Under the pieces are notes generated by a model. The model was not told the DNA's origin, searched no databases, and worked only from the letters and a program-made list of their open reading frames with translations. DNA of 24,107 bases from Spirochaetales bacterium (GTDB taxonomy: Bacteria; Spirochaetota; Spirochaetia; JABMQR01), in contig JAGLNY010000189.1 in NCBI GenBank assembly GCA_023139255.1, positions 1 through 24,107 on the forward strand, read 5' to 3'. How positions within the stretch are numbered: the first letter of the stretch is position 1; each line of letters opens with the position of its first letter. Positions 1-7,900 of this stretch are shown here, one piece after another. A program made the translations under genes and the position numbers.

Positions 1-26
1 TTACTGTGCATCAATTCTAATGACCT

Positions 27-191
27 TAGGAGCTTGTCGGACTTAATCAATATTGCTCTATTTTTGACCTTTTTTCCCTCTTTTTCGTCTTTCAATCGGC
101 AAATATGGCATATATTTGCCTCATTCACTCCTAAAATAGGGAAAAAATCTCTAAAAATAGCTCCAATAGCATCAAGTCCGATAAACTCCTA
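27..191. repeat. MITE-like palindromic repeat, copy A (165 bp)
   Basis: The element begins TAGGAG (27) and ends CTCCTA (191). Its left arm (GTCGGACTT, then a TTAATCAATATTG block) and right arm (AGTCCGA, preceded by a TAGCATCA block) form an imperfect terminal inverted repeat of about 45 bp. Smaller inverted repeats are nested inside: GGCAAATAT/ATATTTGCC around 98-120 and TTTTCCCT/AGGGAAAA. It is clearly homologous to the reverse complement of 15229-15399. Both start and end on TA, as expected if TA is a duplicated target (inference, IS630/mariner style). An open frame runs through it but looks non-coding. The 26 bases to its left are too few to identify; they could be the end of a plus-strand gene. 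Confidence 0.8.
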
Positions 192-248
192 TGTCAGGAT
201 ATCATTTGTCTGCATTATAAAAGGAAAAAGAAAAAAATTACAATGTTC

Positions 249-303
249 TTGACTTTATTGTGACAATATCTTAATGTTCACTATGTTCATGTTTTTTATG
301 AAC
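249..303 (+). promoter_or_regulatory. Putative promoter and operator of the Rrf2-cysK-metY-metA operon
   Basis: TTGACT (249-254) and a weak TAATGT (272-277) are spaced by 17 bp. Just downstream, where transcription would start, lies a perfect inverted repeat GTTCAT-7 bp-ATGAAC (285-303). A repressor site over the start point fits autoregulation by the Rrf2 protein encoded 50 bp downstream. The -10 is poor, so the promoter assignment is tentative; the inverted repeat is directly visible. Confidence 0.45.
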
Positions 304-353
304 TATACAAACTGTCTTTTGCAAAAGGGCAGACAAAAGTCAATGGAGGAAAT

Positions 354-785
354 ATGCGGCTTTCCACTAAAAGCAGGTATGGTACCCGGGCAATCCTGGA
401 AATAGCAAAATCATACGGGAAAAAACCGATAAAAAGAAAAGAGATTGTCTACGGACAGAAAATCCCGGATTCCTATTTGGAGAATATTCTTATAACGCTG
501 AAAGCAGCTGGTTTTATCAGTACAATTCGTGGTGCACACGGCGGTTACCAGCTGACAAGGGATCCGAATCTCATAACAATTTTGGAAGTAGCAAATGCAC
601 TGGAAGGTCACATGACACCGGTTCCCTGCCTCGATACTGAAACTTGTGAACTAATAAAGAGATGTGCCACCAGACCTATATGGTCTGAAATGTATCAGGC
701 TATGGAAAATGTACTGCGCTCATATACCTTGCAGGATATTATCGATAAAGAACAGACAGCAGATGCAATTGATTACTACATCTGA
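354..785 (+). CDS. Rrf2-family transcriptional regulator (IscR/CymR-like)
   Basis: This 143-residue protein has the N-terminal winged helix typical of Rrf2 proteins (MRLSTKSRYG start, recognition region about 28-60, the wing containing RGAHGGYQL at about 59-67). Three cysteines sit at 92, 98 and 104, the same numbers and spacing as the [2Fe-2S] ligands of E. coli IscR. IscR's fourth ligand, His107, is Arg here, so cluster binding is uncertain. Family members act as dimeric repressors; CymR controls cysteine metabolism in Firmicutes and IscR controls Fe-S assembly. The immediate linkage to cysK, metY and metA argues for a CymR-like role in sulfur metabolism (inference). The start follows GGAGGA at 345-350. 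It lies 43 bp before cysK and is probably co-transcribed with it. Confidence 0.9.
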   Translation: MRLSTKSRYGTRAILEIAKSYGKKPIKRKEIVYGQKIPDSYLENILITLKAAGFISTIRGAHGGYQLTRDPNLITILEVANALEGHMTPVPCLDTETCELIKRCATRPIWSEMYQAMENVLRSYTLQDIIDKEQTADAIDYYI

Positions 786-828
786 TCACCCGGCAGCCGG
801 TCAGGCCGCTGATAGTTAAGGAGAAACT

Positions 829-1755
829 ATGCATATATCACAATCAATAACGGATTTAGTGGGAAATACCCCTCTATTAAGATTAGCAAAACTCTCAGAG
901 GAGACAGGTAATGAAATAATTGCGAAATTGGAATATTTCAACCCTCTCTCAAGCGTTAAGGATCGAATTGCACTGGGTATGATTGAGGCGGCAGAACGTG
1001 AAGGAAAAATTTCCGCAGGAAGTCTTATTGTTGAACCCACCAGCGGCAATACAGGAATTGGTTTGGCTTTCATCTCAGCTTCCCGGGGATACCGTCTTAT
1101 ACTAACTATGCCTGAGTCTCTCAGCATAGAAAGAAGGAATCTGCTAAAAGCATTGGGTGCCCAGGTTGTCCTGACAGCATCGGAAGGGGGCATGAAAGCT
1201 GCAATTGAGAAGGCAGAGGAGATAGTTCGGGAAAATCCCGGCAGTTTTATGCCGCAGCAGTTCCTGAATCCCGCAAATCCTGAAGCTCACCGCAGAACCA
1301 CGGCAAAAGAAATTCTCCATGATACTGACGGCCAGATAGATTATTTCGTATCAGGCATCGGTACCGGCGGAACCATAACGGGAACTGGTGAAGTCCTGAA
1401 AAAGGAAGTTCCCGGTGTTAAGATAATAGCAGTGGAACCGGAAGAATCAGCCGTTCTATCCGGGAATACCCCGGGATCCCATAAAATCCAGGGGATCGGG
1501 GCAGGATTTATCCCCGGGGTTCTCAATACTGAACTTATTGATGAGATTTTACAGGTATCCTCCATAGATGCAGCCGGGATGACCAGGCAGCTTGCACGGA
1601 CCGAGGGCCTTTTTGTTGGAATATCGTCTGGCGCAGCCGTCACGGCAGCCTACAGAATCGCAAAACGGGAACCATTTTCAGGAAAACGTATTGTAGTCAT
1701 TCTGCCTGACACTGGTGAACGATATTTATCCACATGGATCTTTAAAGATGCATGA
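829..1755 (+). CDS. cysK: Cysteine synthase (O-acetylserine sulfhydrylase)
   Basis: This PLP enzyme of the cytoplasm joins O-acetylserine and sulfide to give cysteine and acetate. At 308 residues it has the usual length. Visible motifs: NPLSSVKDR with the Schiff-base lysine K44, the substrate loop TSGNTG at 71-76, the phosphate-binding GTGGT at 178-182 and GISSGA at about 264-269. The start ATG is preceded by AAGGAG (818-823). It is second in the sulfur operon behind the Rrf2 regulator. Cystathionine beta-synthase-like enzymes share these motifs, but the short length without a C-terminal CBS or heme domain and the context favour CysK (CysM cannot be fully excluded). Confidence 0.93.
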   Translation: MHISQSITDLVGNTPLLRLAKLSEETGNEIIAKLEYFNPLSSVKDRIALGMIEAAEREGKISAGSLIVEPTSGNTGIGLAFISASRGYRLILTMPESLSIERRNLLKALGAQVVLTASEGGMKAAIEKAEEIVRENPGSFMPQQFLNPANPEAHRRTTAKEILHDTDGQIDYFVSGIGTGGTITGTGEVLKKEVPGVKIIAVEPEESAVLSGNTPGSHKIQGIGAGFIPGVLNTELIDEILQVSSIDAAGMTRQLARTEGLFVGISSGAAVTAAYRIAKREPFSGKRIVVILPDTGERYLSTWIFKDA

Positions 1756-1812
1756 GACAATTAAAAACTTCTGACAAATCGGTAGTTTTTTCAAAATAAT
1801 ACAGGAGAAATT

Positions 1813-3105
1813 ATGAGTTACAAATTTGAAACACAAGCCCTGCATGCAGGAGCGCAAATAGATGAAACCGGTTCACGCGGAGTACCGCTGCACAGGACAA
1901 GCGCCTATATGTTCAAGGATACTGAACATGCGGCCAATCTTTTTTCACTGAAAGAGTTAGGGAATATCTATACCAGACTTATGAACCCGACACAGGATGT
2001 ACTTGAGCAACGTGTGGCGGCTCTGGAAGGCGGGGCAGCAGCCCTGGCGCTTGCATCGGGAACATCGGCAATTTTTTACACAATCATTAATGTCTGCGGA
2101 CACGGGGATGAAGTGATATCGTCGAGCGCGTTGTACGGCGGTACATATACTATGTTTAACAATATTCTCCCGGAGCTGGGAATAACTGTCCGGTTTGTCC
2201 CGGAAGGAACCCCTGAGGCTTTTGAAGCCGCTGTCACCGACCGGACCCGCTTGTTCTACACGGAAGTAATCGGAAATCCTTCCCTTGATGTAGTCAATAT
2301 ATCAGCTTTAGCAAAGGTTGCTGAAAAGCATCATATTCCTCTGGCTGTCGACTCAACATTCACGCCCCCCAATATTTTCAGGCCGCTTGAGCATGGTGCT
2401 GATATTGTTATTCATTCACTGACAAAATGGCTTGGCGGACATGGGACTGGTATTGGCGGCATTGTTGTTGACAGTGGAAAATTTGACTGGAGTGACCCAA
2501 AATTCAAATTGTACAATGAGCCGGATGCTTCTTATCATGGTGTCCGGTATGCCCATGATCTGGGAGACCTTAATCCTCTGGCATTTATTTTACGAATGAG
2601 ACTCGTTCCTTTGAGAAACCTCGGCGCATGCATAAGCCCGGATAATGCCTGGATGTTTCTTCAGGGTATTGAGACCCTGTCGCTGCGAATGGATCGCCAC
2701 TGCTCAAATGCACTTGCTGTGGCTAAGTTCCTGCAGAAACATCCGCGAGTCAACTGGGTTCGCTACCCGGGACTCCCTGGAGATCCCTCTAATCCTGCAG
2801 CTGAAAAACAGCTGGAAAACGGATTCGGCGGAATGGTAGTATTCGGGGTAGATGGAAGCAATGTTGAGGGCGGCGCCCGTGCAGCAGGAGAACGTTTCAT
2901 TAACAATCTTTCGCTTATTTCACATCTTGCAAATGTAGGCGACGCAAAATCTCTTGCTATCCATCCTGCAAGCACAACACATGCCCAGTTGGACGAAAAG
3001 CAGCAGGAAGAAGGGGGAATTACCCCTGACATGATACGTCTGTCAATTGGTATTGAGCATATTGATGATATCCTGAAGGATTTGGATTCAGCTCTTAACA
3101 GCTGA
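1813..3105 (+). CDS. metY: O-acetylhomoserine aminocarboxypropyltransferase (sulfhydrylase)
   Basis: This 430-residue cytoplasmic PLP enzyme of the Cys/Met metabolism family makes homocysteine from O-acetylhomoserine and sulfide (direct sulfhydrylation). Y53-T-R55 is the phosphate-clamp motif, D180 should contact the pyridine nitrogen, and K205 in SLTKWLGGHGTGIGG is the Schiff-base lysine. The length and the SLTKWLGGHG signature are typical of MetY and longer than the roughly 380-400 residues of MetB/MetC. It lies 57 bp after cysK with GGAG at 1804-1807 and 15 bp before metA, whose product would supply its acetylated substrate. An annotation as 'O-acetylserine/O-acetylhomoserine sulfhydrylase' would mean the same enzyme. 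Confidence 0.93.
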   Translation: MSYKFETQALHAGAQIDETGSRGVPLHRTSAYMFKDTEHAANLFSLKELGNIYTRLMNPTQDVLEQRVAALEGGAAALALASGTSAIFYTIINVCGHGDEVISSSALYGGTYTMFNNILPELGITVRFVPEGTPEAFEAAVTDRTRLFYTEVIGNPSLDVVNISALAKVAEKHHIPLAVDSTFTPPNIFRPLEHGADIVIHSLTKWLGGHGTGIGGIVVDSGKFDWSDPKFKLYNEPDASYHGVRYAHDLGDLNPLAFILRMRLVPLRNLGACISPDNAWMFLQGIETLSLRMDRHCSNALAVAKFLQKHPRVNWVRYPGLPGDPSNPAAEKQLENGFGGMVVFGVDGSNVEGGARAAGERFINNLSLISHLANVGDAKSLAIHPASTTHAQLDEKQQEEGGITPDMIRLSIGIEHIDDILKDLDSALNS

Positions 3106-3120
3106 AAATGAGGGGTAAAA

Positions 3121-4020
3121 ATGGCAATTATTCTTCCTGAAAACTATCACATACAGAAAGCGCTACAGGAAAGAAGGGTTCATTGCATAACCCCGGAACG
3201 TGCAGAACATCAGGATATCAGACCTTTGAGGATTGGTATCCTGAATATTATGCCCCAGGCAGAAACCTATGAGTTTAATATCCTGTTTCCCCTGGGACGT
3301 TCTGTTTTACAGATTGAACCGGTCTGGCTGCGCCTGAAAACACATACCTATACCAGCAGCAATAAAAAGCACCTGGATACCTTTTATCATACATTTGAGG
3401 ATGCAATCAGTCATCGTGGATTTGATGGTATCATTATAACAGGTGCCCCTGTTGAGGAGATTCCCTTTGAGGATGTTTCCTACTGGAATGAGTTTACTGA
3501 AATTCTTGATTATACTCATGAACATGTCGCCTCGACACTCGGGATCTGTTGGGGCGGTCTTGCACTGGCAAAATATATGGGAATTGAGAAAGTTATGTAT
3601 CCTGACAAACTATTCGGCATCTATCAGCTGAGAAACCTTGACCGGTCACATCGCATTACCGGAGACCTGGACGACCTGTTCTGGTGCCCTCAAAGCCGGC
3701 ATTCAGGCATTCCGGATGAAGTCCTGGAAAAAAAGGAACGCGATGGGGAAATTAAGCTCCTGGCACATTCCCGTGAAACGGGATATGTGATTTTCGAGAG
3801 CAGCGATGGGAAATTTATTATGCATCTGGGGCATGCTGAATACCGAACCCACCGATTGATAGAAGAGTATGAGCGTGATGTGAAAAAAGGAAGATCTGAT
3901 GTAGCTGCACCGGCTAATCTGGATCCAAAAAACCCTGAAAATATCTGGAGAAGTTCCAGTCAGGAATTTTTCCTTCAGTGGATAAAAAAGGTCTACCTCG
4001 ACACACCTTATGAAATATAG
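3121..4020 (+). CDS. metA: Homoserine O-acyltransferase, MetA family (predicted acetyl-CoA-specific)
   Basis: This 299-residue MetA/HTS-family enzyme acylates the homoserine hydroxyl, committing it to methionine. The nucleophile is C143 in LGICWGG, and the catalytic His and Glu are H238 and E240 in LGHAEY. In the substrate loop TGAPVEEI (from about 107) Glu112 takes the place of the glycine found after GAPL in E. coli MetA. In the Bacillus cereus enzyme a glutamate there gives acetyl-CoA rather than succinyl-CoA specificity (established knowledge). That predicts O-acetylhomoserine as product, matching metY next door. The ribosome site is GAGGGG at 3110-3115. It is the last gene of the sulfur operon and converges with the GNAT-kinase gene. 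Many databases would label it 'homoserine O-succinyltransferase', probably wrongly. Confidence 0.93.
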   Translation: MAIILPENYHIQKALQERRVHCITPERAEHQDIRPLRIGILNIMPQAETYEFNILFPLGRSVLQIEPVWLRLKTHTYTSSNKKHLDTFYHTFEDAISHRGFDGIIITGAPVEEIPFEDVSYWNEFTEILDYTHEHVASTLGICWGGLALAKYMGIEKVMYPDKLFGIYQLRNLDRSHRITGDLDDLFWCPQSRHSGIPDEVLEKKERDGEIKLLAHSRETGYVIFESSDGKFIMHLGHAEYRTHRLIEEYERDVKKGRSDVAAPANLDPKNPENIWRSSSQEFFLQWIKKVYLDTPYEI

Positions 4021-4037
4021 ACTGACCTGAAGCCGGT

Positions 4038-4054
4038 AGGATTGGTTCAATCCT
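4038..4054. terminator. Weak hairpin between convergent metA and kinase genes
   Basis: AGGATTG-GTT-CAATCCT is a perfect 7-bp stem with a 3-nt loop. It overlaps the kinase stop codon and lies 18 bp after the metA stop. Neither strand has a clear U-tract after it, so a role as bidirectional terminator is only possible. Confidence 0.25.
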
Positions 4055-6023
4055 GAATCATTAAATACCCATCCAAATCCGTATCTGCATCCCTTATAAA
4101 CCGCTTCAAGCTCTCTCTCTTCATATGTACAATCTCCCCGAAGGTTGTAGAGATGTCAGGATTGATATCCATTGAGGAACGAATATAGGTTGTCTGATAA
4201 AATGAGAGTTTCTTCTTCTTATGCACTCCCATCGCAAGCAGCTTTTCCGCCCCTTTCTGTATAAGCAGAAGTTTTTCAAGTAAATCATCTTCTGAAAGGA
4301 CACTCCAGACACCAAGGGTTATTGCCTGTTGGTGATTGTTTAAATCGCCGACAAATTCACCACGAAGGAGCATTTCCTTGGCTTCTCCCAGATACGGTGC
4401 AAAATCCAGATGCTCGGCAAGTTTTCTGTCAGTGGCAAGGAAGTCCCCGGATTCCGGGTTCATGGTAAAAATGATGACACTATCTATAGCCTGTCCGTAA
4501 CTCCTGAACAATGGGCCCCGAAATTTCCGCAATGCAACTCCGTGATTCAGCAGAGACATGCGTTTTTTCACCTCACAAGCTGTCTCAAAAAGCCAATACT
4601 GAATTCGCGTATGTTCACCACGAAATGATTCAATTTCTTTTCTCAATTCATCTTGTGTCATGTTTTCCATAAAATAAGACAAAATAATCCGGTATATCGT
4701 CCGTATATTATGATCTTTACTAAACTGCAGGATAAGATCGAAAATAAGCAGTTCCATTTTCCTGATTTGCCAGATATAGGCTACTACGGTATTCCGGGGA
4801 GTATGTTTCAATATTTTATTCACTTCAATCAAGTTGTGGAATTCGTTAAACCGGCGTTCCAGCTGCGCATAAATTTTTTCACTTGCTCCTTTCGGCGGCC
4901 GGTCAAATGTGATAGTCCAGATAGCCCCGTTTCCGGGAGAGCTCTTGATGTCAATATTTTCCTTCCCGAAAGCCGAGAAAATCTGTATGGAGCCCAGTCC
5001 TTCCCCGGCTTTCCTTCCTTTTGTCGATTTCCCCACAAACAGGGGGATTCCTTCCGAATCCAGTTTCAGCATATCCTCAGACATCCCCATCCCATTATCC
5101 TTGATCCGAAGAACTACCCGGTCATGTTTATCCCGTAAATCTAAATGCAGAATCCCTTTCTCCCCTTTTTCCCGGATAGCATCAAGTGAGTTCGAGACAA
5201 TATTCACTAGTGCACGGCTGAAATTCACATAGTACCCAAGCACAACAGAAGTATCAGAATCAAGACTGAAATGCAGTCTGCAGGGTACTGATGAAGCTTC
5301 AACATAGGGGATAATCCGTTCAAGTATCAGATCACGCAGATTCACTTCATGAATTCTATTGATGGTATCGCGAAATCTGTTCAGGATATTAACCAGTGTT
5401 GTAGTCTCTCTGTTGATATCCTCAATTATTTTCCCGGAGTTCGCATTGGAGAGTGAGTCAACCATATGGGACAGGAACCGGATTGTTTTACGTGCATCAT
5501 GTCTTGCTTTACCAATGTCATCATTTTTAGCGTCATTTACTATCTCACCGGCACCATAAGGTTTAAGGAGATCCAGGGGAGTTGCAGAGAGATGATAATA
5601 GACGAGATTTCTGTAAACGATTGTTTCCCCAAGGGCAAAACCCTTATTCCTGAAATATTCCAGGGTATCCGGCTGTTTTTCCCACAGATAGAGATATACG
5701 GTTGCCTTTGGCGGGAGATTTACGGCCAGATACTCAATAAAAGTAGTCCCGATCCCTCTGCCTCTACCAAACGGACTGGTAACAATTTTATAAATGTGAA
5801 AACTGGTTTTTTCCTTATTGGAGTAAACCTGGATATATCCCAGAATTTCCCCCTCTTCAACCCAATAGTAACTGTGTTCGTAATCAGGCTCAATTCCTGC
5901 ATCCTTAATATAGGGGGACGGGATAATAAATGTATCGATATTCAGGAGCGGACTTCTCAGAATACGTTTTTCTGTTTCCAGGGTAAGCTTCCGGATCGGA
6001 TGTTTCTTATCTAATTCTTTCAT
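4047..6023 (-). CDS. GNAT-domain soluble histidine kinase with unassigned C-terminal region
   Basis: The protein has 658 residues from the ATG at 6023; a GTG at 6089 would add 22, but the ATG has an AGAAAGG ribosome site. Order: GNAT acetyltransferase-like domain (about 10-150, acetyl-CoA loop GRGRGIGT near 86-93); a dimerisation/H-box-like segment with ARHDARK (H175); a GHKL ATPase with N-box NIVSNSLDA (about 274-282), G1 DNGMG (309-313) and G2 GEGLG (340-344); then about 280 residues I cannot assign. No membrane segment is evident, so it is probably cytoplasmic. No response regulator is adjacent. It may phosphorylate a distant partner, with the GNAT part binding a small molecule or acting as an enzyme (inference). 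It is divergent from the LacI-like gene. Confidence 0.85.
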   Translation of the reverse strand: MKELDKKHPIRKLTLETEKRILRSPLLNIDTFIIPSPYIKDAGIEPDYEHSYYWVEEGEILGYIQVYSNKEKTSFHIYKIVTSPFGRGRGIGTTFIEYLAVNLPPKATVYLYLWEKQPDTLEYFRNKGFALGETIVYRNLVYYHLSATPLDLLKPYGAGEIVNDAKNDDIGKARHDARKTIRFLSHMVDSLSNANSGKIIEDINRETTTLVNILNRFRDTINRIHEVNLRDLILERIIPYVEASSVPCRLHFSLDSDTSVVLGYYVNFSRALVNIVSNSLDAIREKGEKGILHLDLRDKHDRVVLRIKDNGMGMSEDMLKLDSEGIPLFVGKSTKGRKAGEGLGSIQIFSAFGKENIDIKSSPGNGAIWTITFDRPPKGASEKIYAQLERRFNEFHNLIEVNKILKHTPRNTVVAYIWQIRKMELLIFDLILQFSKDHNIRTIYRIILSYFMENMTQDELRKEIESFRGEHTRIQYWLFETACEVKKRMSLLNHGVALRKFRGPLFRSYGQAIDSVIIFTMNPESGDFLATDRKLAEHLDFAPYLGEAKEMLLRGEFVGDLNNHQQAITLGVWSVLSEDDLLEKLLLIQKGAEKLLAMGVHKKKKLSFYQTTYIRSSMDINPDISTTFGEIVHMKRESLKRFIRDADTDLDGYLMIQD

Positions 6024-6108
6024 TAAACTAACCTTTCTCTTCCACCGAGATTCCTGATTTCTTCCTGCTAAGTATAGCGGAAACAGCACATCATGTCATG
6101 AGCGGCTG

Positions 6109-6124
6109 CATGTGTTTACACGTG
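6109..6124. promoter_or_regulatory. Near-perfect 16-bp palindrome, possible operator
   Basis: CATGTGTTTACACGTG matches its own reverse complement at 7 of 8 half-site positions. It lies between the divergent kinase and LacI-like genes, about 50 bp before the latter's -10. Length and symmetry fit a LacI-family operator, so autoregulation is possible (inference). Confidence 0.4.
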
Positions 6125-6147
6125 GCATGGATACATCTCTTTAATAC

Positions 6148-6177
6148 TGGTCAGATGACAAAAACTAATGCTATAGT
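6148..6177 (+). promoter_or_regulatory. Putative promoter of the LacI-like gene, leaderless arrangement
   Basis: TATAGT (6172-6177) is a good -10. TGGTCA (6148-6153), 18 bp upstream, is a weak -35. The GTG start codon begins 7 nt after the -10, where transcription would start, and there is no Shine-Dalgarno sequence. Confidence 0.45.
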
Positions 6178-6183
6178 AATAAC

Positions 6184-7263
6184 GTGAAAAGCAAACCAGT
6201 TACCCTCCACCAAATCGCAGAAGCCGCCGGTATTTCAATCGGGACTGTTGACCGTGCATTAAATAACCGTGGAAGGGTTGCTCCTGCTACAAAAGAACGC
6301 GTCCTGAGAGCTGTACAGGAATTGGGATATACCCGAAATATAATCGCCAGTAGTTTATCAAGAAATCGTCCTTTCCGTTTTTCTATTATCATGCCTGATT
6401 CTGACGGGGATGCAGGGTACTGGAATATGCCGGCTGCAGGAATCCGTACCGCCGCAGAGGAACTCTCACATTTTAATGTAAGGATATTGATACATCATTA
6501 TTCAATACTATCAAATAATTCCTTCACAGAATGTATAAAAAAGGTTATTAAGGAAAAAACCGACGGTCTCTTAATAGCTCCTTCCGGAATCATAAATCCG
6601 GATCTGCTTGTTGATTCAATACCCCGGGATTTGCCCTGTGTTTTCTTTGATTCTATTGCTGCAGGGGTGAAGCCCATATCTTCTATCGGACAAGACCCGG
6701 TAAGAAGCGGAGAACTGGCTGCACGTCTTATGTCACTTCTGGCATCATCCCGCGGCAAACTTCTCGTCCTGCTTCCTGTTACCGGCCCAAGTCATATTCG
6801 CATCCGCGTAGAAAGGTTCTCCCAAGCTGCATTAAACAATGGCTTCTCACAGGTTATCCCGCAGACTTTCAACCCAACTGATTCAATTGACAAACTTGTA
6901 GGGCAAGGGTGTTCAATTTTGTCAGAACACAAACCTGCCGGTATCTTTGTCACTAATTCCTTTACATTTATTTTTGCTGCAGCAAGGCAGCAGATTTTTC
7001 CTGATACTCACATTCCAATGATCGGTTATGACCTGATTCAGGAAAATATCAAATACCTTTCAGCCGGTGTTATAGATTTCATCCTCAGTCAGCGGCCTTT
7101 TGAGCAGGGGTATCTTGGGATCATGTCCCTGTTTCGCAGTATTGTATTAAAGGAATCTATCCGGAAATCAATCCTGCTTCCGATAGACATTATTACAAAA
7201 GAGTCTGTAAATAATTATATCCAGCATATTCCTGTTTTTCCTCACAACACTCAGACGGTCTGA
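6184..7263 (+). CDS. LacI/GalR-family transcriptional regulator
   Basis: This 359-residue protein starts at GTG. Its N-terminal HTH (residues 7-26, VTLHQIAEAAGISIGTVDRA) and hinge helix (RVAPATKERVLRAVQELGY, 31-49) are characteristic. The rest (about 55-345) is a periplasmic-binding-protein-like effector domain, presumably binding a sugar or related ligand. TVDRALNNRGRV, with Asp in place of the usual Ser, is seen in a subgroup with ribose/xylose-type binding domains (recalled, not checked). The start is fixed by the HTH lying 6 residues in. No ribosome site precedes it; a -10 box sits 6 nt upstream. There is no sugar operon beside it, so its targets are unknown. It converges with the TetR gene, 3 bp away. 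Confidence 0.9.
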   Translation: MKSKPVTLHQIAEAAGISIGTVDRALNNRGRVAPATKERVLRAVQELGYTRNIIASSLSRNRPFRFSIIMPDSDGDAGYWNMPAAGIRTAAEELSHFNVRILIHHYSILSNNSFTECIKKVIKEKTDGLLIAPSGIINPDLLVDSIPRDLPCVFFDSIAAGVKPISSIGQDPVRSGELAARLMSLLASSRGKLLVLLPVTGPSHIRIRVERFSQAALNNGFSQVIPQTFNPTDSIDKLVGQGCSILSEHKPAGIFVTNSFTFIFAAARQQIFPDTHIPMIGYDLIQENIKYLSAGVIDFILSQRPFEQGYLGIMSLFRSIVLKESIRKSILLPIDIITKESVNNYIQHIPVFPHNTQTV

Positions 7264-7266
7264 ACA

Positions 7267-7881
7267 TTACTGACTGAGAACTTCCCTGACAAACCCGGCA
7301 CAACCTATTGCGGAAAACTCCATCAGAATATCTATTCCTTTTCTGAATGCAGCATAACCCATAACTGCTGTATGGGACGAAAGAAATTCTACTGCCTGCT
7401 CCAGCTCACGTGGTTCCACATCTATTGTGTATCCCTGGTATTTCCAGTGAGCTGCTACTGCTCCAAAATTTGGTACTGGGGTAAATTCCCGTTTGTCAAT
7501 ATGCAGCTCCCCGGCTATCTGCAGAAGTTCCTTCTGAATTCCTGGTTTATAACATTCCTGGATAACAGGATACATGACCGGAAGTTCCGGTCCCGCTTGA
7601 AGCAGTTTTGCAATTGACTCTTCCGGCGTCCCGGCGGTCTCTAGAATTGGAGCTGTCAGTTCTTTAGCAATCCGTTCCCTAACCCGAATTAAGCAATGCA
7701 GCAGCAAGTGCTCTTTGGAGGGAAAGAATGTATAAAAAGATCCTTTTGCTATTGAGCTTTTTACGGTGATTTCATCTATAGTAGTTTTCTTCACACCATA
7801 CTTACCAAAAAACTCAATACCGTTTTCGATAAGAGATTGATATATTCTCTTTTTTCTTTCATTTGTAAATATTGCCGGCAT
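7267..7881 (-). CDS. TetR/AcrR-family transcriptional regulator (first)
   Basis: This 204-residue protein has a TetR DNA-binding domain near the N-terminus (HTH about 33-53, with TTIDEITVKSSIAKGSFYTF) followed by a helical ligand/dimer domain with no recognisable specificity. The ATG follows GAAGG about 8 nt upstream. Its own promoter contains a perfect 10-bp inverted repeat (7901-7942), consistent with autorepression. It is encoded downstream of the kinase of the TetR-RR-PDZ-HK operon on the same strand but has its own promoter, so it is probably a separate unit. The effector and targets cannot be told from sequence. Confidence 0.9.
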   Translation of the reverse strand: MPAIFTNERKKRIYQSLIENGIEFFGKYGVKKTTIDEITVKSSIAKGSFYTFFPSKEHLLLHCLIRVRERIAKELTAPILETAGTPEESIAKLLQAGPELPVMYPVIQECYKPGIQKELLQIAGELHIDKREFTPVPNFGAVAAHWKYQGYTIDVEPRELEQAVEFLSSHTAVMGYAAFRKGIDILMEFSAIGCAGFVREVLSQ

Positions 7882-7900
7882 CAGTGCACCTTCTCTTATT

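Noticed and set aside
34..252. Open frame of 72 codons with a TTG start near the left edge
   Set aside because: It lies mostly within palindromic repeat copy A, has no ribosome site and encodes a low-complexity hydrophobic string.
192..353. SAM or T-box riboswitch upstream of the sulfur operon
   Set aside because: No S-box or T-box conserved motifs or terminator/antiterminator pair are visible in the short leader.
4653..5138. 161-codon plus-strand frame
   Set aside because: It lies opposite the conserved ATPase region of the kinase and has no recognisable features; it is a shadow frame.
6024..6089. 22-residue N-terminal extension of the GNAT-kinase from a GTG
   Set aside because: The ATG at 6023 has a ribosome site; the extension has none and runs into the divergent regulatory region.
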